Origin: Neopestalotiopsis rosae
Lineage: Eukaryota; Ascomycota; Sordariomycetes; Amphisphaeriales; Sporocadaceae
Length of the DNA stretch: 64,000 nucleotides
Assembly: GCA_023078685.1 (NCBI GenBank)
Contig: JALGAS010000009.1
Location: 1,612,001-1,676,000, forward strand
Direction of reading: 5' to 3'
Shown: positions 55,126 to 64,000 of the stretch, piece after piece
How the letters are laid out: every line of letters starts with the position of its first letter
Numbering within the stretch: the first letter of the stretch is position 1
Program-made: the position numbers and the translations under genes
The notes under the pieces: model-generated
Database searches by the model: none
What the model was told of the DNA's origin: nothing
Seen by the model: only the letters and a program-made list of their open reading frames with translations

Positions 55126-57756
55126 ATGGCCGCGCCAAACTCTTTTGGCTCGATCGAAGGGCGCAACGTGCTGGCAGCAAACCAGTTCCATGGTACAACA
55201 ATTAATATCGGTGACCTGAAAGGTATGCAAGATTGAGTTGATCCGTCTTATCATAAAGTAGGCTAAGTGAACATAGACTCCCCTCAACGTCCCCAAGCCT
55301 GCCGGGCGATCCACTTCCCGCGCAACGACGACTTTGTCCAGCGCACCGCCATCTCCGCCCAGATCGAGCGGCTACTCCCGACCCGGACCGACTACCAGAG
55401 CGCGGCGCTATGGGGACTCGGCGGATCGGGGAAGACGCAGCTAGCGCTCGAATACGCGTACGGCCGGTGCGGCAGCGACTCCTCCTGCTCCGTGTTCTGG
55501 GTGCACGCCGATACCGAGACGTCGTTCGCACAAGACTACAAGTGGATCGCGACGAAGCTGGGACTAGCAGACGACCTCGATGGCGACAAGCTGCTGACGG
55601 CCGTGCGTGCTGCCATCGAGGGGCTGCCGCAGTGGGTGATGGTGCTCGATAATGCGGACGACCTGTCGCTGTTTGGGGTCAGGCGGAACTCAAGGCCAGG
55701 CTGCGATAGTGCCACGGATGGTGCCGGCGGGCACGTCAGCGATGGTACTACTAACTTGTTCGCTTATGTCCCGCGAGGCACCACTGGGACGGTGCTGTGG
55801 ACCAGCCGAGACCAGCAGATTGTGGGCAGCTGCGTGGGACCGGGGCGCGGCATTAACGTAGTTCGCATGACCGACGCGGAAGCCGAGAGTCTGTTTCAGG
55901 CCATGTCAGTCCTCGAGATACGCGAGGGAGACAGAGAGCACGATAATCTCGTACGGCTACTAGCCGAGCTGGGCTGGCTCCCCCTCGCCATCAGCCAGGC
56001 TGCCGCCTATATCCGGCGGACGAAGACGTCGGTCGGCGAGTACGTCGAGAGGATCCAGCAGAGGAAGAAGCGGCGGAAGATACTGAAGAAGTCGGAGCAC
56101 GACCGCCATCGCAGACCGGAAGTGTCGAACAGCGTATTGGAGACCTGGGACATTTCGATGGAGTATATCAGGAGGGAGAACAGGATGGCTTATGATATCT
56201 TGACGGTGCTCGCTTATGTGGACAGCCAGAATATACCGTTTGCAATAATCGCCAAAATAGCGGAAATGCAAGATGACGAGAGGAGAGACAGCAGTAATGA
56301 GGAGATAAGCAGCCCAAGTCCCATCTCCAGGGGCAGATCCGAAAGCAATAATAGAGACAGTCGAGATAGCGATGACGACAGCAACGACAGCGGCAACGAC
56401 AGCGAAAACGACGATGACGATGTGATAGAGGCACTCGTTCGGCTTGAAGAGTTCTCTTTTATTACGTTACGCGCAGTGCAGACCAGCCGCAAGTCTTACA
56501 GTGACCGGGTCTATGATATGCACAGGTTAGTGCAGGAGGCGATCTCGTACCACCTGCATATACAAGATGCGAAGAGCCAAATGGAGGCACGGTCCGCGAG
56601 AATAGCATTCAAGATGACAGACGTGCTGTTCCCTAAGCAGTGGCAGCGTCAAAGCTGGGACTGGTGTGAGCAGATGCTAGGACATGCACAGCGGGCGGGC
56701 GAATGGGCTCGGCTTCGCAACAAAGGGGAGGACGTTGCGGACTTCTTGTCAAGAGTGTCTGACTATCTGTATGATAGGGGGAGGTGGAGAGAGAGGGGGA
56801 TGGTGGATATGGCGATGACTACGCTTCGGGAGAGGATCTTGGGTAAGATGCATCCTGACACGCTCAGTGCTCGAGGAAGGTTAGGAGTATCGTACCATGA
56901 GCAGGGGAGGTATAAGGAGTCGGAGAAGATCCAAGTGGAAGTGCTGTCATTGCGGCGCGAGATTCTGGGAGACAAGCATCCAGACACGATCTCGAGCATG
57001 GCGGACCTCGCGACAACGTACCATGTTCAGGGGAGGTATGAGGAGTCGGAGAAGATCAAAATGGAAGCGCTGTCACTGCGGCGCGAGATCCTGGGAGACA
57101 AGCATCCAGACACGATCTCGAGCATGGCGGACCTCGCGGCGACGTACCATCAGCAGGGGAGGTACGAGGAGTCGGAGAAGATCAAAGTGGAAGCGCTGTC
57201 ACTGCGGCGCGAGATCCTGGGAGACAAGCATCCAGACACGATCAAGAGCATGGCGGACCTCGCGGCGACGTACCATCAGCAGGGGAGGTACGAGGAGTCG
57301 GAGAAGATCAAAGTGGAAGCGCTGTCACTGCGGCGCGAGATCCTGGGAGACAAGCATCCAGACACGATCTGGAGCATGGCGTCCCTCGCGGCGACTTACT
57401 TCGGTCAAATGCGCTATGCTGATGCCGAGCGTATTGAAGTAGAGATCCCAAAACTGCGCCAGCAAGTGCTTGGCCGCAAACACCCGGCCACGCTCCAATC
57501 CATGGCCAACTTGGCTGATATATACTACGCCCAGGCAAGATACCAAGAGGCAGAGGAGATCTACGTGGAGGTAGTGCAATTGCGGCGAGAAGTCTTGGGA
57601 GAACAACACTTAGATACAATCAGGAGTGTAGTAGATCTCGAAGCAAGCCGACGTGCCCTGGAAGCGTTGCTCGAGACTAACGGTAACACGGGAAGTAACA
57701 TGGGAAGTGATATAGAAACTTGTGGCGTTTCAGTAGCAGGATTATCACTTGAGTAG
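55126..57756 (+). CDS. NLR4: amyloid-motif - NB-ARC - TPR protein
   Basis: Exons 55126-55222 and 55277-57756 with a 54 nt intron (GTATGC..AACATAG, phase 1) give 858 residues. The first exon encodes almost only the ~25-residue motif SFGSIEGRNVLAANQFHGTT, INIG, matching the C-terminal motif of the adjacent PNP_UDP protein. NB-ARC follows: WGLGGSGKTQLALEYAY at ~65, Walker B WVMVLDNADD, VLWTSRDQ sensor and LPLAISQAAAYI. About 150 residues after the sensor, a long Asp/Ser/Asn-rich insert (~340-385) interrupts the winged-helix region. The C-terminus has about six 42-residue TPR units (GRYEESEKIKVEALSLRREI), three of them nearly identical in DNA. The small first exon places the motif like a detachable module. 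In the family model, ligand-driven oligomerisation nucleates an amyloid fold that templates the effector. Confidence 0.92.
56915..57400 (+). repeat. 126 bp in-frame tandem repeats (NLR4 TPR array)
   Basis: Three to four units of 126 bp, beginning GAGTCGGAGAAGATCAAAGT, are almost identical. Only a few codons vary (VQ/QQ; SS/KS/WS before the MA dipeptide). This resembles the NLR1 array but with a different unit. Confidence 0.85.
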
Positions 57757-58186
57757 CTGCCCAAGAGGTCAAATATAGGTTTTCCTGCAGTCCCCATGGG
57801 ATAATTCACAAAAAAGGCATCATCAGCATAACTTAACTGTAGAGACACAGCTATTCCTGCATAAAGTTGTCGCTAATCACTCTCGCACGAAATCCAGTTC
57901 TAATCACCATACTTCTGAGTGGAGAACGATTTTTTAATATGCTTCGCACTCTATGCCCCTCGAGCGTCCTCTGCTTTTCGCCCCAGGATAACGGCATTTG
58001 TGGCTCTAAATCGATATATCTCGAGATATTTTTCTGGTATAAACAGCGAATAATACTTCGGGTTGGCGAAAAGACTAAGGCTGAAGAGTAAGCCTGGAGT
58101 GGAGCATTCTGAATACTCGTCCCCATCGCTTGAATAAACCGTATCGAGTCGGACAAAAAGCCATTGATGTTTTGACAGTCTTCTGG
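57757..58186. other. Intergenic between NLR4 and NACHT gene (convergent)
   Basis: The two genes converge here. No other gene was seen; the stretch is AT-rich with 3' processing-like sequence. Confidence 0.45.
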
Positions 58187-59815
58187 CTAATTACCATTAT
58201 TTATTGTTCGTACGTCCTGATAATTTGAACTTACTATTTCAGACTGCAAACTTCGAATCATGCCCAAGCTCTCAGGAAGTCTGCCAATCCAACTCAACAC
58301 CTCCAACCATTGAAGAAAGTGCAGCGAGAGAAATTCCCATATATCAGCAGTGTTCAGGTCGGCAGCGAGGGATTCGTAGAAATGATACGTCCAGAATCGA
58401 CACGCATATTGCAATTCTGGCGATATACGAGTCCTTACCTCGGATGCAGATATTGATGAAGTAAGCGTTCCAGGAGCTTTAATATTGCATATATCATTCT
58501 TCAACAAACTGTTCAGGACCCGCAGGCAATGCTTGGCAAGCTGTTGGTGGACTTTTCTTTCATCGATCCAGAATGAACTTCCCTGCCTCTTTGGATCAAT
58601 CAAGAAGTCCCGAAAGGACAGGTGAAGCAGGCGGATGGGCTGGTCTAGTATCTGAGGGATGTCTAAAACAGAGTGGAGAGTTTGGAGTGCATTATCGACT
58701 ACACTTGGCCTAATTTTGAGTAATTCAGCCAAGGCAGAGGCAGATAGTGGGTCCGCAAGAGTGACGATTGACCCTACGACTAGAGTAAAACGCTCAATAA
58801 TCGTTTGTTGAATCTCTCCACCAATATTGATTGTTATTTGACGAAGAATGGGGAGATAAATAGTGGCTAGCTGTGACTCCTCGCTTCCGGTTTGGCAGCA
58901 CAACACCTTTTCCAACAGTTCATCTGGACTTCCCAAGCGAAAATCCCCGATGAAAAGGCATGTTGTACTGGCGAAGATGAAGAGCGGAATAGCCATTTGG
59001 ACAAGTGTCTCCAAATCCGCCTTGCTGGGCCAGTGTTCTGGTAATTGGCATTGCGAAGGTGCGACCTTATTGTGTTCCTTTCGTATTTGACCCAGACGGT
59101 GCTCGAGGTAGACTGTTAGATCATGTCGGATAATAGTTTCTTCTACTTTGTGGAGGATTAGGTCTTGATATGTTCCGTCGATATCCTTGAAGCCAAGACG
59201 AATCGGTAGTTCAGGGCGACTTGTAAGGAAGAACTTGAGCCGCACAGTCGGAAGTGTTGGAACTTTTGATAACAGCTTGGATCGAAGTCCAGGATCGGCA
59301 TCCAGTGCGGCCTTAACATGCTCAGCCGTCTCCGGCAAGTGCAGAACGAGCTGGCTGGTGATGGTAGTGAAAAATTTGGATATCCTGCCACGGTCACCTT
59401 CGCCCTTTTTGAAAAAGAAACTGGCTCCAAGATGAGGACCATGGCGGTCTCCTTTGGCGAATTCGCTGGCTGTTGTGCGTGATATGGTCGATTTTCCAGT
59501 TCCTGCCATGCCATTCAACCAGTAGACTGCTGTCTTCGACGAGGAATCTCGTACCCATCCGTAGATCTCGCGTAATATCTCTGCTCGAGTACCTTTGAGA
59601 CAATGTGGGTCATGTTGACCAACCTGCGAGTCGTGCGCTGCGCTCTCGACAATGTGCGATTCTAAGCTTTCGAACACCTCGACTCGCGATTTTGAAAGTT
59701 TTTGCTTGCGCAACTGATGTGGCCGATTGATGCATTCGACAAGTGCATTTTTTATGCGTTTGTATGCCTCGGTTTTCGAATCGAATTTGTTCAAGCCGCT
59801 GTGATCTCGTTTCGA
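58187..59815 (-). pseudogene. NACHT-NTPase protein lacking Walker B (5' end unresolved)
   Basis: The open frame is ~540 codons with no early ATG. A plausible acceptor (CTACTAATGCCTGTAG, minus strand) sits at its start, so the first exon is missing or elsewhere. It contains SQVGQHDPHCLKGTRAEIL, the P-loop WLNGMAGTGKSTISRT and an SFFFKKGEGDRG region. It then passes from PGLRSKLLSK straight to VRLKFFLTSRPELPIRLGF. In intact relatives these flank ~45-50 residues containing the Walker B (hhhhDALDEC) segment. No intron explains the gap, so it is a deletion in frame. The downstream ARC-like part (HLSFRDFLIDPKR, FWTYHF) is retained, and no C-terminal repeat domain follows. ATP hydrolysis should be lost. 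It is head-to-head with a truncated HET gene. Confidence 0.72.
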
Positions 59816-59859
59816 CTACAGGCATTAGTAGAAATGTACTGAAAAGTCCATTTTATCTA

Positions 59860-60912
59860 TCATCTGTCCCGGTTGCACAGCGGATGTCCTGGGCAGCTCG
59901 GAGAACTACAACGCGTCTAGAGGACCAGGCATACTGTCTTCTAGGCATTTTCCAAGTCCACATGCCCTTGCTATATGGTGAGGGTAAACATGCATTCATA
60001 AGGTTACAGGAGGCCATCATCCAAGAGACAAATGATCTCTCCCTATTTGCGTGGAAGTCAGATGAGCAGCAATGCACACAGGAGTTCAGGGGCCTTCTCG
60101 CCGGTTCGCCAGCGGAATTCCGAGATGCTGGAAACGTTCAAAGGGTGCGTGATGGGCGGCTCAGCGACGAATTCGCTGTCACCAATAAAGGCCTACGAAT
60201 GCATTGTGGCCTGTCCTGCGACTCGGATATACTGGCTTTGGATTGCTTCCTTGTTACAAAGCGCAAGAAAAATTACCTTGGGATTCATGTCGAAAAGCAT
60301 GGTGCCGATTTGTATGCACGAATTCGACCATCGTGTTACGCTCTTCTAGAAGAGCGGAGCTATGAAGCAACGAAAACATTCTACATGAGCAAAACCATCT
60401 TGCCCACGCTATCCTCGAAGCTGGCCCGTGGAACAAACATTCAAGGGGCAATCGCTTTCAGACGAGGTTTCCAGACCAAGCTCTTTCGGTCATTTTCAAT
60501 AAAGCCGAGTTCCTTGTGGCACGCACAACAACGTCTCTTCTTCACGAGAGGCTGTCCAAGCTTTACTGGCAGTGTGTTGTTCACAGCTATTGAGTCATCG
60601 CAAAGGCCATATTTGGACCAACAAAGTTTTCTAGTCGTATGTGGGATAAGTGCTGATGACAACGAACCATGGGTCACAATAGTGCCTCCAGGCAAGCGAG
60701 CGGACATTTGGGCGTTGCATAACGACATACACACTCCTGATATGCAAAAGATGGCAACTCTTGCTCGCAATGGGAACAAATCTGGGATCAATATTAGAGA
60801 TCCAGGAACGAAGGCCAACAGGTTGCACGTATCAATTTCTCTAAGGAAATATTATATAGGCAATGTATATGTCCATTGCTGTGACATCTCTTTCTTGGAA
60901 CTAAAGCAATAA
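59860..60912 (+). pseudogene. 5'-truncated HET-domain gene
   Basis: The open frame carries only the last third of a HET domain, VAQRMSWAARRTTTRLEDQ, AYCLLGIFQVHMPLLYGEG, then IRLQEAIIQETNDLSLFAW. A long C-terminal domain typical of the larger fungal HET proteins follows (FRGLLAGSPAEFRDAGNV, FAVTNKGLRMHCGL). The upstream HET motifs (Y-A-x-L-S-Y-x-W-G and the V-D-x-x-C-I segment) are absent: the region 5' of ~59860 belongs to the NACHT gene on the opposite strand. In-frame ATGs at 59764 and 59884 could start a shortened protein. It probably arose by a rearrangement that joined two NLR-family gene pieces. Confidence 0.72.
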
Positions 60913-61022
60913 GACATAATTGCTGCGATTAAGAGCAGCTAAGAGCAAGTTTCATGTCTTGAGATAATACTAAGATGGTCACGCTAAGAGTTCGTAACAT
61001 TTAGCATGATGACTTTTGTATA

Positions 61023-63292
61023 TCAAGCATTGGCTTTTCTTAGGATTTCGTCCAGTCTCCTACTTTGTCTTTCGTCATGACTGTTTGTGCAACCTAACAC
61101 ATAATCTGAAAACACATGCTCTACCATGTGACATTTTCTACTATCCTCGTTCTCAATGCGAGCAAATTGCCTGAGCTCTTGTGCGTCCGTCGAAGTCAAG
61201 GAGTCACGAAGCAAAGCAAAGATCACCTCTGCCAAGTAGTAGTGATTTGCCTGATCACGCAGTCCTTTGGCGCATAGGACAATAGTTGCGAGTCGCGAAA
61301 CTCGCTCAGGGCCAGTAGCACCAGTCAGGTTTTTGAGGGCGGCAAATCCCACGAGATGCAGACAATTCATGAGAAGTGGATCGCATGCCTCGAAACCGTG
61401 CCAAGCGTAGTATATATATACAAGAGACTCCAAACGACTCCAAGCTGCGGTTGCAACGGTCCGTACATCAAGAATCTCCTGGTGGCGATGTAGGCACGGT
61501 AACGCATGGTTATCTTTGTTAAAGGAGTCAAATATGAATATCGTCAGAACGTAGTATTGCATGCTATAGTGATGTTGATTAGAGATACTACTGAGGCGCT
61601 CAGGGAGGGTACATATATACATACTGAATTTTGATATGTGTTGGGTGCACTATATGACCGGCTTGTAAAGCTGTAGGCAGAGCAGTTTCCCAAGCGAGAA
61701 GCCTTTCGCGGTATTGCAAAGCTTCATCTAATGTGATGGGGCCATTCCGTTTACCAGAGCCGTACAATCGTATCGTGATATCGTGCATGATGACCATCAA
61801 CCCGCAAAGAGTGCCGAAAACGAGACCATGGTAGAGAGGAACCGGATGAGGTGCTTGCGGGTAAAGAACCCATACTTCAGCCGGATGCAAATTGTGCGAA
61901 GGTATGTCAACGAGGAAACTTCGGGGGATTTCGAAAATGGGGGCTTGACGAGTCAACAATATTTGCATCCTGATTTCCAAGTTCTATTAGTCTACAGTAT
62001 CCCCATTTTGATGACCAGCAAAACCCTTACATATGCAGGCTGTGGAGACCCCATGCGGTAGTCAAGTATACAGTCTGTTTCTTGCTGTCTCCTGCTGTCT
62101 TGTATTGTTCGAAAATTTGCATATCGGCTGCCATGTGAATGGAGTGCCGTAAATAACGAAAGCCAATTTTGTCTACGCCATCACAATTGAGAACATGCGA
62201 TATGATAGCCGCAGCTTGGACATTCGCAATATGATTGCGTGATTGCTCGCGCTCCCAGAGACGCCTGGACTCGGCCAAAAATCGATAACGTAGCTCTTCA
62301 GGGTTCCAAAAGTCAGCCGAACTTCCAGGCATTCGATACGATTGCTATAGATTTGTTAGTCCAGTCCGAGAGTCAACAATGTTATGCAAAACTTAGAACA
62401 CCCACACAAGCACAAGCTAGAATTGCATTCACGAGGAGGGACGAACAGTAGGCTTTCCGGCCCCCGACCAAGTCAGCGAGGAAAGCTCCCTTCTCGAATA
62501 AGGTGACATTGGGATAGTCATAATGGAGATAAGATTTCAGAAGTGCTCGTACCAGCGCATCCGAGTCTGTCACACTGGTCCACTGTGCAGCACGAACAGT
62601 ATCTATGGCTGGCTCGATGAGTTCTGCGGCATGGTACGGCCACCTGTACTTCTTGTCGTGTGCTGAAATACGGGGGATTCCTGAAATCATTGCTGGTATG
62701 TATCCTCCCTCTTCATCATAAAACGTCGCATGGTTGAGAAACGATCGAGCGTAGGAGTTCTCAAGACAAGGTGGCAACTGCAATGGTGGAAGCACGGGAA
62801 AGCTATATCTTGTGCGACTTGTAACCGGGAGATGGACTTCAAGCAGAAGGTCACCATGTTTGACAAATTTGACTAGGGACTCGACGGTGTCGCCTTTCCG
62901 CAACCGCTGGAGAATGGTAGCGGTATCATGTTGTTCTCTTGTGCGTAGAATATGGATCAGTTCGGCTTGCAAGTCTGTCGCCTGCTGCAATTCTTTGTGT
63001 TTCCGTTTGAGGGCATTTTGTGCCACGATAGAGTCGCTGGCGTATACGCAGGTGGCTTTAGAGCGATTGCACCGGGCGCACGACGGACGTGCTCCGTCGC
63101 ACTAAATAAATAAGGATTCAGTAATGCTCTTGGGAATTTTGTACTAAGCATTCCACCAGACAGTAGTCCTACCTTAGCCTTTCTCTGACGACATTCGTTA
63201 CAAGCAGTTAAGGTCTTTGGCACTGGCGGGACGGAGCTAGCAAGTGTTGTAGTGACCACTAATGGTCCAGGCCGGGGGAGCAGGGGCTTCAT
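61023..63292 (-). CDS. Zn2Cys6 fungal transcription factor with middle homology domain
   Basis: Five exons on the minus strand: 63292-63173, 63101-62406, 62344-62031, 61969-61625 and 61563-61023. All introns are 61-71 nt GT..AG and the frame is kept throughout, giving 671 residues. The first intron splits the zinc cluster: CNECRQRKAK joins CDGARPSCARCNRSKATC to give C-x2-C-x6-C-x6-C-x2-C-x6-C. Splicing also rebuilds PGSSADFWNPEELRYRFLAE and EVWVLYPQAPHPVPLYHGLV, segments shared with a common Pezizomycotina regulator group. The family binds CGG-type DNA sites and controls metabolism or transport; the target is unknown. An ATG at 63343 would add 17 residues, so the start is open. No neighbouring biosynthetic genes point to a pathway. 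Confidence 0.85.
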
Positions 63293-64000
63293 GCTCTCAT
63301 CTAGCCAAGTAAAGTAAAGTAAGAATGATTGTCGTTTAGACATCAGATTGGACTCAACGAGCGCCCCTCGAAGATTAGCGACCACAAATTCGCGGTCCAA
63401 GCGAATTCACCAGTTCAAAGGACAGAGGCAAGCGGGGCGAGCGGGGTTGCAACCAGCTCCGCTAATCGCAAAGCTCAATGTAATCCTGCAGGCGTACATA
63501 TTCTATAATCTCTGATCACTTGCATAGCGGAATATAACTAAATTTCTGTAGCATGTACCGTGTGGTTACATTATTGATATCAGATAGCTATGTATGGAAC
63601 GGTTTATTTCTTTTTGGTTGCCCAGCATGTCCACCAAGCAAGAATGGCAGTGACTACGCCAGCCCTCAATCTAGTGGAGGGGCCCCGAAAATGAGTGGCG
63701 CAAGCACTATGACTCTCAGGCGTCAAGCGGAAACGGGATGGTGCACTCTAGCACCTAAGGAGGTAATAAAAGAAGGGTCGGTGTCGTCGACCCCAACTCG
63801 CACTTTCATCTCGTAACCCACATCTGTCCCGTTGAACACGGGCCGCTTTGGACACTTTCTTGCGTGAATCATTTACGCGCAGTAGGATATCTAATGATTC
63901 AATCGCCCAATCACTGTCTCGTCCACTGCATTGCACTTCTCGCGGTTATTCTAGTAATCGCCGTACCCTACAACCACGCTACAGCAAAGATACGGGAGTT
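63293..64000. other. 3' end of window, no supported gene
   Basis: It includes the 5' flank of the Zn2Cys6 gene and a short unrecognised frame at 63553-63816. Confidence 0.4.

Noticed and set aside
1..64000. Starship captain (tyrosine recombinase), CRISPR array, rRNA or tRNA genes
   Set aside because: None was recognised. tRNAs cannot be excluded without a dedicated covariance search; the organism type makes CRISPR implausible.

Overview
The window looks like a piece of a filamentous ascomycete (Pezizomycotina) nuclear genome. Genes are intron-poor, with 45-90 nt GT..AG introns and CTAAC/CTGAC-type branch sites. Its contents are Pezizomycotina hallmarks: HET domains, NB-ARC/TPR and NACHT NLR-type proteins, PNP_UDP effector domains, a Zn2Cys6/fungal-MHR transcription factor, fungal BTB and F-box proteins, and a fungal Cdc25. 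The species cannot be named from sequence alone. Gene density is low, and much of the DNA is diverged repeats, inverted duplications and broken gene pieces, so this reads as a fast-evolving accessory or self/non-self-recognition region rather than a core syntenic block.

Layout: 1-5.9 kb has no gene I can support, only a diverged ~300 bp repeat pair. An F-box-like protein (5.9-7.2 kb, -) follows. A repeat-bearing gap contains a TA-flanked palindromic MITE at 9.44 kb. Next come two cell-cycle genes on the + strand: a short G1/S-type cyclin (11.7-12.75 kb) and a Cdc25/NimT-like phosphatase (13.9-15.35 kb). A MATE/MOP-like polytopic membrane protein lies at 15.9-17.5 kb. From 18.6 to 30.7 kb the window mixes a dispersed repeat family, two small MADS-like proteins and a JmjC-like oxygenase (22.5 kb). 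It also holds a HET-NB-ARC-TPR NLR (NLR1, 24.8-27.5 kb, -) bracketed by a 58 bp inverted repeat.

From 31 to 45 kb there are two further HET-NB-ARC-TPR genes in opposite orientation (NLR2, 31.8-35.2 kb, -; NLR3, 41.6-44.4 kb, +). Their NB-ARC segments are almost identical in DNA, while their HET domains, promoters and TPR arrays have diverged, the pattern expected from gene conversion. Between them are an ankyrin protein, a conserved fungal protein split by one in-frame TGA, and an intact Tc1/mariner-type transposase. At 45.1-48.9 kb a BTB gene is half of a large inverted duplication whose other arm is broken by a 924 bp deletion between short direct repeats. A small protein with two tandem RNase H1 N-terminal hybrid-binding domains lies at 49.7-50.4 kb, followed by a PNP_UDP relic.

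At 53.5-57.8 kb is the most system-like element: a divergent pair with a ~400 bp shared promoter. One gene encodes a PNP_UDP protein with a C-terminal G-I-x-G-R-N-V-x-A motif. The other encodes an NB-ARC-TPR NLR with a matching motif at its N-terminus. This is the architecture of a fungal amyloid-signalling effector/receptor pair. The last 6 kb hold a NACHT protein lacking the Walker B segment, a 5'-truncated HET gene head-to-head with it, and a five-exon Zn2Cys6 regulator. Taken together this is an NLR-rich immunity or incompatibility island with active duplication, conversion and decay. No tyrosine-recombinase captain of the Starship type was recognised.
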